NCBI GenBank assembly: GCA_019116885.1
Contig: DXAU01000060.1
Span: 1-45,782, forward strand
Direction of reading: 5' to 3'
DNA from: Candidatus Mediterraneibacter pullistercoris
GTDB lineage: Bacteria > Bacillota > Clostridia > Lachnospirales > Lachnospiraceae
Length of the DNA: 45,782 nucleotides
Position numbers and translations under genes: made by a program. Shown here one piece after another: positions 31,613 to 40,883 of the stretch. The notes below the pieces were generated by a model. The model ran no database searches. It saw nothing but the letters and a program-made list of their open reading frames with translations, and was not told where the DNA came from. Each line of letters begins with the position of its first letter. The first letter of the stretch is position 1.

Positions 31613-32722
31613 ATGGTGGAAAGCCGGAGATACAGGACCGGCCGCATACTGATGTGGCTTTTTTTTATTCTGTGCGGTGCTGCTGCAGCGGCAGGGATGC
31701 AGCAACAGCAGGTGGACAAGGATCTGTGGGAAGCGCAGGCAGATACGGCGTCGGCAGGAAGTGAGACAGTGCTCCTGGGCGGTATGCCGGTCGGCATCTA
31801 TATGGAGACAGACGGTGTTATGGTCTTAAATACAGAACAGATTGAATGTGTAGACGGGAACGAATATGAACCTGCCGCTGATCTGGTGAAATCCGGGGAT
31901 TACATCATGGCGGTAGATCATCAGGAGATTTCAGGAAAGTCAGATCTGCTTGAGTCGGTAGAGGAGATGGACGGAGAAGGTATTGTTCTCACTCTGAAAA
32001 GAGATGGCGATACTATGGACGTGAAGATTAATCCGGTGGAATATTCTCCTGGATCGTACAGACTGGGAATCTGGGTGAGGGATAATGTGCAGGGGCTTGG
32101 CACTGTTACGTTTCTGACTGACCAGAGCCGGTTCGGGGCTCTTGGGCACGGGATACACGATACAGATACCAGCGCGCTTATGACAATAGACGGCGGCAGC
32201 GTCTATCGAACAAGCATCCAGGATATCACCAAAGGTTACAGCGGTTCACCGGGTACGATGGAAGGGATCATCGTATATAACAACTACAATATTCTGGGAA
32301 GTATCGACAAAAATACCGAGGCGGGAATATACGGGACGATTGACAGGATAGACGAGCTGTTTGAGGAACAGATACCGATTGAAACGGCCTCAAAAGAAGA
32401 AATTGTGGAAGGACCAGCCACGATTCGATGCTATATCGACAATGAGATAAAAGAGTATGATATCGAAGTGACAGATATCGACATGTCTGATACAGAGATC
32501 AATAAAGGTCTCGTGATCCAGGTGACGGACAAGGAACTCCTTGAAAAGACGGGCGGTATCATACAAGGTATGAGCGGCAGCCCGATTATACAGAACGGGA
32601 AACTGATCGGTGCAGTCACACACGTGTTTGTGCAAGATTCGACAAAAGGGTATGGCATATTTATAGAAAATATGTTGAACCAGGTCGAATCCTCTGAATT
32701 GTCGAAAATAATGTCGAATTAG
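31613..32722 (+). CDS. spoIVB: SpoIVB signalling peptidase (S55 family)
   Basis: A forespore serine protease of 369 residues that crosses to the intermembrane space and activates pro-sigma-K processing. An N-terminal anchor (LMWLFFILCGAAAAAG) is followed by a PDZ domain (about residues 60-150) and the peptidase domain. His179 in ALGHGIHD is the likely catalytic histidine, and QGMSGSPIIQNGKLIGAVTH near residues 318-337 carries the serine. ATG 31613 follows AGGAAAGGATG; the frame further upstream runs through the repeat. Its last codons contain Spo0A boxes serving the next gene. Confidence 0.94.
   Translation: MVESRRYRTGRILMWLFFILCGAAAAAGMQQQQVDKDLWEAQADTASAGSETVLLGGMPVGIYMETDGVMVLNTEQIECVDGNEYEPAADLVKSGDYIMAVDHQEISGKSDLLESVEEMDGEGIVLTLKRDGDTMDVKINPVEYSPGSYRLGIWVRDNVQGLGTVTFLTDQSRFGALGHGIHDTDTSALMTIDGGSVYRTSIQDITKGYSGSPGTMEGIIVYNNYNILGSIDKNTEAGIYGTIDRIDELFEEQIPIETASKEEIVEGPATIRCYIDNEIKEYDIEVTDIDMSDTEINKGLVIQVTDKELLEKTGGIIQGMSGSPIIQNGKLIGAVTHVFVQDSTKGYGIFIENMLNQVESSELSKIMSN
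32638..32718. promoter_or_regulatory. Cluster of Spo0A boxes upstream of spo0A
   Basis: TGTCGAA occurs at 32700-32706 and 32712-32718 on the + strand, exactly 12 bp apart, and as TTCGACA (reverse orientation) at 32638-32644. GGTCGAA at 32683-32689 is one base off. The consensus is TGNCGAA. They lie in the last 28 codons of spoIVB and just upstream of the spo0A promoter, consistent with autoregulation by Spo0A. Confidence 0.65.
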
Positions 32723-32737
32723 TGCTACAAAATCTCC

Positions 32738-32766
32738 TTGATTCTGCATATTGACACAGATATAAT
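32738..32766 (+). promoter_or_regulatory. Sigma-A type promoter of spo0A
   Basis: TTGATT (-35, 32738-32743), a 17-bp spacer and TATAAT (-10, 32761-32766). A perfect TTGACA at 32751 is too close to the -10 box to be used with it. No clear sigma-H promoter was found. Confidence 0.6.
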
Positions 32767-32818
32767 AAGCGAGTGGCGTTTCAAAGACGGGTTCCTTAAA
32801 TCTAAAGGAGAGAAGAGA

Positions 32819-33610
32819 ATGGAGCATTTGAGTGTGGCGATCGCTGATGACAATCAGAAAATGCTTGATATTCTGGGAGAGATGATCGGTGCAGATAAGG
32901 AGCTCGATCTGGTCGGAAAAGCTAAAAACGGGGAGGAGATGTGTCAGATCATCAGGGAAATGCAGCCGGATGTTGTTCTCCTCGATCTGATCATGCCGAA
33001 AATGGATGGACTGACAGTAATGGAAAAAGTTGGACAAGATCATTTTGTCGATAAGCGTCCGTATTTTATCGTGATCACAGCGGTCGGCCAGGAAAAGATC
33101 ACAGAAGATGCCTTTAATAAAGGTGCAAATTACTATGTAATGAAACCGTTCAACAACAACATGCTGCTTGAGCGGATAAAATCCGTAAGAAACCAATCAA
33201 GAAATCCTGACAGAAAAACCTATGAAAATACGACTGATAATGGCGCAGGCGGGGAAAGTCTGGAAAGTCGTGTGACCAATATGCTCCATGAAATCGGAAT
33301 ACCTGCTCATATCAAGGGATATCACTATCTTAGAGATGCGATCATGATGTCTGTCAATGATATGGATGTTTTAAATGCTATCACAAAGATACTATACCCT
33401 ACGGTGGCAAAGAAGTATCAGACTACTTCAAGCCGTGTGGAACGGGCCATACGGCATGCCATCGAGGTGGCGTGGAGCAGAGGCAAGCTCGATACTCTGG
33501 ATGAACTCTTCGGATATACAGTGAGCACTGGGAAAGGCAAACCGACAAACTCAGAATTTATTGCACTTATAGCGGATACGATACAGCTTGAGTACCGGAA
33601 CAAAAAGTGA
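32819..33610 (+). CDS. spo0A: Sporulation response regulator Spo0A
   Basis: The master switch of sporulation, 263 residues. A receiver domain has acidic Asp10-Asp11 (IADDN), the phosphoryl acceptor Asp56 in [13 protein letters not shown] and Lys near residue 108 (YVMKPF). The C-terminal DNA-binding domain has the invariant [19 protein letters not shown] block and ends in [16 protein letters not shown] 32819 follows AAAGGAGAG. spoIVB-spo0A is the standard order in Bacilli and Clostridia. Confidence 0.98.
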   Translation: MEHLSVAIADDNQKMLDILGEMIGADKELDLVGKAKNGEEMCQIIREMQPDVVLLDLIMPKMDGLTVMEKVGQDHFVDKRPYFIVITAVGQEKITEDAFNKGANYYVMKPFNNNMLLERIKSVRNQSRNPDRKTYENTTDNGAGGESLESRVTNMLHEIGIPAHIKGYHYLRDAIMMSVNDMDVLNAITKILYPTVAKKYQTTSSRVERAIRHAIEVAWSRGKLDTLDELFGYTVSTGKGKPTNSEFIALIADTIQLEYRNKK

Positions 33611-33619
33611 TAAAATCCT

Positions 33620-33647
33620 TTGCAATATCGAGTGAATGGGGTATAAT
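33620..33647 (+). promoter_or_regulatory. Sigma-A type promoter of glgA
   Basis: TTGCAA (-35, 33620-33625), 16-bp spacer, TATAAT (-10, 33642-33647). Confidence 0.65.
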
Positions 33648-33701
33648 AGCAATTGAAAAATGCTTTATATCCTGATAAAGCAGAAAATGGAGGATCGTAA
33701 T

Positions 33702-35150
33702 ATGAAGAACATTTTGTTTGCTGCGTCTGAGTGTGTCCCTTTTATAAAGACAGGAGGACTCGCAGACGTTGTAGGTTCACTCCCGAAGGATTTTGATAAA
33801 GAGAAATATGACGTTCGTGTAGTCATTCCGAAATACACATGCATGAAGCAGGAATGGAAAGACAGGATGGAATATGTCACCCATTTCTACATGGATATCG
33901 CAGGGCAGGATCAGTATGTGGGCGTGCTTAAGACAGTGCTCAATGATATTACGTTTTATTTCATCGACAATGAGCACTATTTCAGCGGATTTGCGCCATA
34001 CGACGGCGATCCGAAGTGGGGAATCGAGAAGTTTGCTTTTTTCTCAAAAGCAGTTTTAAGTATTCTGCCTGTAATAGGCTTCCGCCCGGATCTTATCCAC
34101 TGCCATGACTGGCAGACCGGACTGATTCCGGTATATCTTGACAACTTCAGATATCTCGGAGAGTACTACCGCGGGATTAAATCAGTCATGACGATACATA
34201 ACCTGAAATTTCAGGGAGTATGGGATACGAAGACGGTCAGGGCCATCACCGGACTGCCGGAATACTACTTTGTTCCGGATAAAATGGAAGCATACAGAGA
34301 TGCCAACCTGTTAAAGGGCGGTATTGTCTATGCAGATAAGGTCACAACTGTCAGCAGCAGTTACGCCGAGGAGATCAAGACACCGTTCTACGGCGAGGGA
34401 CTTGACGGACTGATGTCCGCAAGGGCAGGCGATCTGTGTGGTATTGTGAACGGCCTTGACTATGATGACTGGAATCCTGCGGCGGATAACAGGATAGCCA
34501 AAAATTTCTCCATTACAAATTTCAGGAAGAACAAACCAGTAAACAAGACGTCTCTTCAGGAAGAACTGGGACTTGATAAGGATCCGAAAGTGATGCTGAT
34601 CGGAATGGTGTCACGTCTGACCGATCAAAAAGGGTTTGACCTGGTCGATTATATTATGGATGAGCTGTGCCAGGATGCGGTGCAGATTGTCGTACTCGGA
34701 ACAGGAGATGTCAAATATGAGAATATGTTCCGTCATTTTGCATGGAAGTATTCAGGGAAGGTATCAGCAAACATCTACTATTCTGACGAACTTTCACACA
34801 GGATCTATGCATCATGTGATGCGTTCCTCATGCCGTCGTTGTTTGAGCCGTGCGGTCTGAGCCAGCTCATGAGCCTGCGTTATGGTACGATTCCGATCGT
34901 GCGGGAGACAGGAGGCCTCAAAGATACAGTGGAGGCTTATAATGAATATGAAAAGACGGGAACCGGTTTCAGTTTCTGTAATTACAATGCACATGAAATG
35001 CTGAATACGATCCGCTACGCCGAGAGAATATATTATGATAAAAAGAGGGACTGGAACAAGATTATTGAACGTGCTATGGGCCAGGATTTTTCATGGAAGA
35101 ATTCTGCAAGACAGTATGAAGCTCTCTATTGTGATCTGGTCGGAGAATAG
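33702..35150 (+). CDS. glgA: Glycogen synthase (ADP-glucose type)
   Basis: A GT5 glycosyltransferase of 482 residues that extends alpha-1,4-glucan from ADP-glucose. The ADP-glucose-binding KTGGLADV is at residues 16-23, HCHDWQTGLIPVYL lies near residue 140, and the C-terminal LFEPCGLSQLMSLRYGTIPI holds the catalytic EPCGL near residue 382. ATG 33702 follows AATGGAGGATC. No other glycogen gene lies here; it stands between spo0A and the methionine genes with its own promoter. Confidence 0.95.
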   Translation: MKNILFAASECVPFIKTGGLADVVGSLPKDFDKEKYDVRVVIPKYTCMKQEWKDRMEYVTHFYMDIAGQDQYVGVLKTVLNDITFYFIDNEHYFSGFAPYDGDPKWGIEKFAFFSKAVLSILPVIGFRPDLIHCHDWQTGLIPVYLDNFRYLGEYYRGIKSVMTIHNLKFQGVWDTKTVRAITGLPEYYFVPDKMEAYRDANLLKGGIVYADKVTTVSSSYAEEIKTPFYGEGLDGLMSARAGDLCGIVNGLDYDDWNPAADNRIAKNFSITNFRKNKPVNKTSLQEELGLDKDPKVMLIGMVSRLTDQKGFDLVDYIMDELCQDAVQIVVLGTGDVKYENMFRHFAWKYSGKVSANIYYSDELSHRIYASCDAFLMPSLFEPCGLSQLMSLRYGTIPIVRETGGLKDTVEAYNEYEKTGTGFSFCNYNAHEMLNTIRYAERIYYDKKRDWNKIIERAMGQDFSWKNSARQYEALYCDLVGE

Positions 35151-35183
35151 CAGACAAAAGAAGAACAGGAGTATATTTACCAG

Positions 35184-36053
35184 ATGAAGATAATTGACAG
35201 ACTGAATGAAGACAAGATAAACATTTCCTTTGAAGTATTTCCCCCTAAGACAGATGAGGGATATGAAAAAGTAGCAGCGGCAACAGACGAGATCTCAAAG
35301 CTGAATCCCGCGTTTATCAGCGTAACTTACGGAGCCGGCGGCGGAACAAGTAAAAATACAGCCAGGATAGCGTCTCACATCAAAGATGATCTGCACGTCC
35401 TGAGCCTTGCTCATCTGACGTGTGCATCTTCTACAAAGGACGAGGTGCGCCAGGTGATCACAAATTTAAAAGAACTCGGGATCGAGAATATACTTGCCCT
35501 GCGCGGGGATATACCTGAAGGCATGACTTTTCCCGCAAAAGATCATTTCTGCTATGCCAGCGAGCTTATCGAGGAAATAAAGAAACACGGCGATTTCTGT
35601 ATCGGAGCAGCATGTTATCCTGAGGGCCATGTGGAGAATGAACACAGGGAAGACGATATCCGATACCTGAAAGAAAAAGTGGACAGGGGCGTGGACTTCC
35701 TGACAGCGCAGATGTTTTTTGATAATGATATCCACTATAATTTTCTCTACAGGATACGCGAGGCAGGCATTACGGTTCCGGTGCTTCCGGGGATTATGCC
35801 GATTACGAGCGCTTCTCAGATGAAAAAGAGCCAGGAACTCTCAGGGACTGTGTTCCCGCGCAGATTTCTCTCGATCCTTGACCGGTTCGGAAGTTCTCCT
35901 GAGGCCATGAGACAGGCGGGCATCGCATATGCGACGGACCAGATAATCGACCTTCTGGCAAACGGTGTAAAGAACATACATATATATTCGATGAATAAAC
36001 CTGATGTGGCAGCGGCGATCATGAGCAACCTGTCAGAGATCATAAAGGCTTAG
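35184..36053 (+). CDS. metF: 5,10-methylenetetrahydrofolate reductase
   Basis: A 289-residue TIM-barrel flavoprotein that makes 5-methyl-THF, the methyl donor for MetH. Motifs are ISFEVFPPKTDEGYEK at the start, SVTYGAGGG near residue 48, ALRGDIPEG near residue 108 and PGIMPITSASQM near residue 203. The length is standard. It follows glgA by 33 bases with an ACAGGAG site and heads metF, activation protein and metH. In acetogens MetF may pair with MetV; no metV is present here. Confidence 0.95.
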   Translation: MKIIDRLNEDKINISFEVFPPKTDEGYEKVAAATDEISKLNPAFISVTYGAGGGTSKNTARIASHIKDDLHVLSLAHLTCASSTKDEVRQVITNLKELGIENILALRGDIPEGMTFPAKDHFCYASELIEEIKKHGDFCIGAACYPEGHVENEHREDDIRYLKEKVDRGVDFLTAQMFFDNDIHYNFLYRIREAGITVPVLPGIMPITSASQMKKSQELSGTVFPRRFLSILDRFGSSPEAMRQAGIAYATDQIIDLLANGVKNIHIYSMNKPDVAAAIMSNLSEIIKA

Positions 36054-36063
36054 GGATGAGACA

Positions 36064-36705
36064 ATGGACAGACGGATGAAAGAGGCTGTCCGGTATCTGG
36101 GATATGGAAAGAATGTGGCAGATGAGCGGACCTGTATAATGATCCAGGAATCATTTTCAGAGCTCGAGAGAGCAGCAGATCCAAGGTCTATCTGCCGCAT
36201 TTTTGATATGGAGCAGGAGCCGGACGGAACAATAATAACGGCTAATATGAGACTGAAAAGCAAGAGCCTGTCAAGAAATCTGAAAGGAAGCGTAAAGGTT
36301 GTGATTTTCGGTGCGACGCTCGGCATCGGTGTGGACCAGCTGATACGCCGGGTCTCTGTTACTGATATGAGCAGGGCAGTCATCCTTCAGGCATGTGCGG
36401 CCGCTCTGCTGGAAGAATACTGTGACACACAGCAGGAGATGATTGGAGAGGAACTCGCAAAGCAGAATCTCTGGTTAAGACCCAGGTTCAGCCCGGGTTA
36501 CGGCGATTTTGACATCCATTATCAGGAACCGATCATGCGGATACTTGACTGTGCGAAAACGATCGGACTTACTATGACGGACGGTTATATGATGACCCCG
36601 GCCAAATCTGTGACCGCGGTGATCGGGGCCTGCCCGGACAGAAGTGACTGTCCCATAGCGGGCTGCGAAGCGTGTGACAAGACAGACTGCGAGTACCGCC
36701 GCTGA
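36064..36705 (+). CDS. Stand-alone methionine synthase activation domain protein
   Basis: A 213-residue protein matching the C-terminal SAM-binding activation domain of MetH, here as a separate polypeptide. The key block is RPRFSPGYGDFDIHYQ near residue 140, the equivalent of RxSPGYG that binds SAM in E. coli MetH, and MTPAKSVTAVIGA follows. It probably reactivates oxidised cobalamin bound to the MetH made by the next gene. A Cys-rich tail (CPDRSDCPIAGCEACDKTDC) is unusual compared with the E. coli domain and could bind a metal or cluster. Confidence 0.9.
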   Translation: MDRRMKEAVRYLGYGKNVADERTCIMIQESFSELERAADPRSICRIFDMEQEPDGTIITANMRLKSKSLSRNLKGSVKVVIFGATLGIGVDQLIRRVSVTDMSRAVILQACAAALLEEYCDTQQEMIGEELAKQNLWLRPRFSPGYGDFDIHYQEPIMRILDCAKTIGLTMTDGYMMTPAKSVTAVIGACPDRSDCPIAGCEACDKTDCEYRR

Positions 36706-36795
36706 TCCGGAACCGGAGTACGCGGAGCGGATATGGATTTCTGCGCTCACAGAGCGCTGGCGGCGAAAGAGACTAATACTTGGAAAGGATAACTT

Positions 36796-39192
36796 ATGAT
36801 AAGAGAACGGATAGGAAAAGAACTGCTCTGTTTTGACGGGGGCATGGGAACGCTTCTGCAGGAGAGAGGGCTTGCGCCGGGGGAACTTCCCGAAGCGTGG
36901 AATATGACGCATCCGGAGGTGATCCGTGAAATACACAGAAAATATATCGAGGCAGGAAGCGACATCATTCTCACAAATACATTTGGAGCGAACGCCCTTA
37001 AATTTCACGATGAAGACTGCTCTCTCGAGGAGATCATAAAGACGGCGGTATCTCATGTAAAAGAGGCAGTCAGAGACGCTGCTGCGGACAGGCCGGTCTA
37101 TACAGCGCTTGATGTCGGGCCTACCGGAAAACTGCTGTCCCCTATGGGTGATCTTGAGTTTGAGACAGCCTATGAGGCGTTCCGGGAAGTGATGATATGG
37201 GGAGAGGAGGCTGGCGCCGACCTTATCCACATAGAGACGATGAGCGATACCTATGAACTGAAGGCCGCAGTGCTGGCGGCGAAAGAGAATACGAACCTTC
37301 CCGTTTTTGCGACAACGATCTATGACGAAAGAGGGAAACTTCTGACTGGTGCTGACGTTCCTTCTGTGATAGCGCTTTTGGAGGGACTCCGGGCAGACGC
37401 CATCGGAATCAACTGCGGTATGGGACCGGAGCAGATGATGCCGGTGCTCAGAGAATATCTCACATATTCTTCCCTTCCGGTGATTGTAAAACCCAATGCA
37501 GGACTGCCCAAACAGAAAGACGGCAGAACATATTACGATGTATCGCCGGAAGAATTTGCCGGGCTGATGCGGGAGATAGCCGGCATGGGTGCATGCATCA
37601 TCGGCGGATGCTGTGGAACGACGCCGGAACATATTCAGGCAATGACGGAAGCAGTGAAAGATATCCGGGTAGCTCCGCCTGAAGAAAAAGAGTTTACCAT
37701 CGTCTCATCCTACGGACAGAGTGTCTTTCTGGGCAGCGGCTCGAAGATCATCGGAGAACGCATCAATCCGACTGGAAAGAAACGTTTCAAACAGGCGCTC
37801 AAGGAGCATGATCTTGATTACATCATGCGGGAGGGCATCACCCAGCAGGATAACGGGGCGCATATCCTTGATGTAAATGTGGGGCTTCCGGATATCGATG
37901 AGCCGGCTATGATGAAAGAGGCTGTACAGGCGCTGCAGAGCGTTGTCAATATCCCCCTCCAGATTGATACGGTAGACACGGATGCAATGGAGGCGGCGCT
38001 GCGTATCTATAACGGCAAGGCCATGGTCAACTCGGTCAGCGGCAAACAGGAGTCCATGGATCAGGTGTTTCCGCTCATACGAAAATACGGCGGGACAGTG
38101 ATCGGCCTTACTCTGGACGAGGACGGCATCCCCTCTGATGCAGACGGGCGCGTACGCATCGCGGAGAAGATCATCCGGGAAGCGGCGAAGTATGGTATCG
38201 GGAAAAAGGATATCGTGATCGATGCTCTTGCCATGACGATAAGTTCGGAGCCGGAAGGCGCTAAAGTTACCCTGGAGACACTGAAAAGGCTCAGAGACGA
38301 TCTTGGCGTCAATACAGCCCTCGGCGTCTCGAATATTTCTTTCGGGCTGCCCTGCCGTCCGGTTATTAATTCTGCGTTCTATACGATGGCGATGATGAAC
38401 GGGCTTAGTGCAGGCATCATCAACCCATCATCAGAGGATATGATGAGAGCGTGGTATGCGTATCATGCGCTGATGGATCTGGATGAGAACTGCGAGGCTT
38501 ATATCGGGAAATACTCTCAGGCTAAGGAGTCAGATGCCGGAAAAGCTGATGGCCAGAAGACATCCCAAGCGTCGGATTCTCTGAAAGGATGCATCGAAAA
38601 GGGGCTGAAAGAAGATGCGGGTGCTCTGACTGCAGAGCTTGTAAAAGTACAGGAGCCGCTGGATATTATAAATACAGAACTGATCCCGGCGCTCAACCAG
38701 GTGGGAGACGGTTTTGAGAAAGGTACTGTCTTTCTGCCTCAGCTCCTTATGAGCGCAGAGGCGGCGAAGAGTGCGTTTGCCATCCTGAAAGAGAAGATGG
38801 ACAAGAGCGGGGAAGTCCAGGCAAAACTCGGGACAGTCATTCTTGCCACTGTAAAAGGAGATATCCATGATATCGGAAAAAATATCGTGAAAGTCCTGCT
38901 CGAAAACTATAGCTTCGATGTGATCGACCTGGGCAAAGATGTGCCGCCTGAGAAGATTGTGGAGACTGTGCTTGAAAAAGAGATCCAGCTTGTAGGACTC
39001 AGCGCGCTTATGACGACAACCGTAGTGAGCATGGAGGAGACGATCCGTCAGATAAGGCAGAGAGCTCCCTGGTGCAGAGTAATGGTCGGCGGCGCAGTGC
39101 TCAACCAGGAATACGCTGATATGATAGGGGCTGATTTCTACGGCAAGGACGCAATGCAGTCCGTTCACTATGCACAGAGGCTGTTTTCGTAA
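36796..39192 (+). CDS. metH: Cobalamin-dependent methionine synthase lacking the activation domain
   Basis: A 798-residue enzyme that methylates homocysteine. The homocysteine domain (about 1-290) has its zinc cysteines at about residue 206 (GINCGMG) and 271-272 (GGCCGTTPEH). The folate domain (about 310-570) begins with IIGERINPTGKKRFK. The cobalamin cap and B12 domains follow, with DIHDIGKN carrying His691, the cobalt ligand. A polar insert (about 575-600, rich in Lys, Ser, Gln and Asp) links folate and cap domains. The chain stops after the B12 domain; the activation function is supplied by the upstream gene. Confidence 0.95.
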   Translation: MIRERIGKELLCFDGGMGTLLQERGLAPGELPEAWNMTHPEVIREIHRKYIEAGSDIILTNTFGANALKFHDEDCSLEEIIKTAVSHVKEAVRDAAADRPVYTALDVGPTGKLLSPMGDLEFETAYEAFREVMIWGEEAGADLIHIETMSDTYELKAAVLAAKENTNLPVFATTIYDERGKLLTGADVPSVIALLEGLRADAIGINCGMGPEQMMPVLREYLTYSSLPVIVKPNAGLPKQKDGRTYYDVSPEEFAGLMREIAGMGACIIGGCCGTTPEHIQAMTEAVKDIRVAPPEEKEFTIVSSYGQSVFLGSGSKIIGERINPTGKKRFKQALKEHDLDYIMREGITQQDNGAHILDVNVGLPDIDEPAMMKEAVQALQSVVNIPLQIDTVDTDAMEAALRIYNGKAMVNSVSGKQESMDQVFPLIRKYGGTVIGLTLDEDGIPSDADGRVRIAEKIIREAAKYGIGKKDIVIDALAMTISSEPEGAKVTLETLKRLRDDLGVNTALGVSNISFGLPCRPVINSAFYTMAMMNGLSAGIINPSSEDMMRAWYAYHALMDLDENCEAYIGKYSQAKESDAGKADGQKTSQASDSLKGCIEKGLKEDAGALTAELVKVQEPLDIINTELIPALNQVGDGFEKGTVFLPQLLMSAEAAKSAFAILKEKMDKSGEVQAKLGTVILATVKGDIHDIGKNIVKVLLENYSFDVIDLGKDVPPEKIVETVLEKEIQLVGLSALMTTTVVSMEETIRQIRQRAPWCRVMVGGAVLNQEYADMIGADFYGKDAMQSVHYAQRLFS

Positions 39193-39324
39193 GAAAGAAT
39201 TGCCTGGAAAAAGCGCTTTTTTGAGAGTCTTGTTCCGGAGTCAGGATTGTACTGCAATTTATACAGATATCTTCCAATAAAGCACTGTGAAAAACAGGCG
39301 TCTCATGTTATATTATTAACGAAG

Positions 39325-39345
39325 AAGTATGTTCTAAGTATACTT
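39325..39345. promoter_or_regulatory. Palindrome and half-site upstream of the hydrogenase gene
   Basis: AAGTATACTT (39336-39345) is a perfect 10-bp palindrome, and AAGTAT is repeated 11 bases upstream (39325-39330). The spot, about 40 bases before the start codon and after an AT-rich TATATT, would suit an operator. No known regulator site is matched. Confidence 0.3.
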
Positions 39346-39383
39346 TGTAACTGTAAAGATCATAGTTGTGGAGGGAAATAATT

Positions 39384-40832
39384 TTGAGATTCGCAGATGC
39401 AAATGTAATTAAGATTAAACATGCAGTGCTGGAAGAAGTAGCACGCCTGGCTTTTGCTGGGGAGCTTGAAGAGCGGAAAGACGAGATCCCGCTTAAGCTG
39501 ATACCAGGGCCGGCTGCACAGTTCCGATGCTGCATCTATAAGGAGAGGGAGATCATAAGGCAGCGTGTACGCCTGGCCGAGGGGAAAGCCCCGGGAATTG
39601 CGGACGACGGCAATATCATCCAGGTGATCAGTTCTGCATGCGAGGACTGTCCGATCTCCAGTTATACAGTGACGGAAAACTGTCAGAACTGTATCGGGAA
39701 AGCGTGCATCAACTCCTGTAAGTTCGGAGCGATTGAATCCGGGCGTCACCGCACGCACATCGATGCTTCAAAGTGCAAAGAGTGTGGAAAATGCGCGGAA
39801 GCCTGTCCATACAATGCTATTGCACATCTGAAGAGACCGTGCAAATTCAGTTGCCCTGTAGACGCAATCTCCTACGATGAGTATGGTATTTCGGTGATTA
39901 ATGATGAAAAATGTATCCGGTGCGGGAAATGCATCCACAGTTGTCCTTTCGGAGCAATTGGCTCCAAGACGTGGATTGTGGATGTAATCCGGGCGATCCA
40001 GTCGGGAAAACATGTATATGCCATGTTAGCTCCTGCATCAGAGGGGCAGTTTGGATCTGAGATCACGATGGCAAGCTGGAGAAAGGCGATGAAAGAGATT
40101 GGCTTTACCGAGTTTGTGGAAGTGGGTCTCGGCGGAGATCTCACTGCCAAATATGAAGCAGAAGAGTGGAGAGAGGCATATCAGGAAGGAAAGAAGAAAG
40201 TGACTTCCTGTTGTCCGGGATTCGTCAACATGGTCCGGAAACATTATCCGGAGCTGAACGATGCCGTATCCACGACCGTATCGCCTATGTGTGGAGTTTC
40301 GCGTATGATAAAGGCAAAAGATCCGGAAGCTGTAACGGTGTTTATCGGGCCATGCCTTGCCAAGAAATCGGAAGTGGTAGATCAGAAGATCGAGGGGAAT
40401 GCGGATTACGCCATGACATACAGTGAGATCCGCGCAATGATGCGGGCAAAAGGCGTGTCTCTCGAGCCGGTGGAGAATACATATCAGGAAGCTTCCGTAT
40501 TCGGGAAACGATTTGGGAATTCCGGCGGCGTAGCGGCTGCTGTCCAGCAGAGTTTAAAAGAATCCGGCAGCAATATTGATGTGAAAGTATATAAGGCGAA
40601 CGGCGCGGCTGAGTGCAAGAAAGCACTTCTGCTTATGAAAGTAGGAAGGCTCCCTGAAGATTTTATCGAGGGAATGGCATGCGACGGCGGCTGTGTCGGC
40701 GGACCGAGTTCCTTTAAGGATCAGATGCTGGCGAAGAAATCAAGAGATGCTCTCATCAAAGAAGCTGATGACAGAGGCATATACAAGAATCTGAGTAATT
40801 ATGACGAAGACTCATTTTCCATGCACCGATAG
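39384..40832 (+). CDS. Monomeric [FeFe] hydrogenase, group B-like
   Basis: A 482-residue iron-only hydrogenase. The N-terminal ferredoxin-like region has several Cys clusters, including CKECGKCAEACP near residue 131 and CIRCGKCIHSCP near residue 177. The H-cluster motifs are TSCCPGFVN near residue 273, FIGPCLAKKSE near residue 322 and EGMACDGGCVGGP near residue 431. They differ from the canonical group A forms TSCCPxW and MPCxxKxxE, pointing to group B. The start is TTG 39384, eight bases after GGAGGG. It is likely a cytoplasmic, ferredoxin-linked enzyme; maturases are not in the window. Confidence 0.9.
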   Translation: MRFADANVIKIKHAVLEEVARLAFAGELEERKDEIPLKLIPGPAAQFRCCIYKEREIIRQRVRLAEGKAPGIADDGNIIQVISSACEDCPISSYTVTENCQNCIGKACINSCKFGAIESGRHRTHIDASKCKECGKCAEACPYNAIAHLKRPCKFSCPVDAISYDEYGISVINDEKCIRCGKCIHSCPFGAIGSKTWIVDVIRAIQSGKHVYAMLAPASEGQFGSEITMASWRKAMKEIGFTEFVEVGLGGDLTAKYEAEEWREAYQEGKKKVTSCCPGFVNMVRKHYPELNDAVSTTVSPMCGVSRMIKAKDPEAVTVFIGPCLAKKSEVVDQKIEGNADYAMTYSEIRAMMRAKGVSLEPVENTYQEASVFGKRFGNSGGVAAAVQQSLKESGSNIDVKVYKANGAAECKKALLLMKVGRLPEDFIEGMACDGGCVGGPSSFKDQMLAKKSRDALIKEADDRGIYKNLSNYDEDSFSMHR

Positions 40833-40854
40833 AAAGGTCAGAGTAACGGAAATG

Positions 40855-40883
40855 GCGGGCGCTTGAGACATAGCGTCCGCTTT
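40855..40883 (+). terminator. Intrinsic terminator-like hairpin after the hydrogenase
   Basis: GCGGGCGCT (40855-40863) pairs with AGCGTCCGC (40872-40880, one G-T pair). Only three T follow, and these are part of the -35 box of the alaS promoter. Confidence 0.55.

Noticed and set aside
32751-32766. TTGACA next to TATAAT upstream of spo0A as a -35/-10 pair
   Set aside because: They are separated by only 4 bases; TTGATT at 32738 has the correct 17-bp spacing.
36706-36795. SAM or cobalamin riboswitch upstream of metH or metF
   Set aside because: The gaps are 90 and 33 bases and show no such conserved core.
36475-37632. Long antisense open frame of 385 codons opposite metH and the activation gene
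   Set aside because: No family features and no ribosome binding site; it mirrors strongly coding + strand genes with complete domains.
39205-39224. AAAAAGCGCTTTTTT as terminator of metH
   Set aside because: The stem would be only A-T pairs around a GCGC loop; too weak to call.
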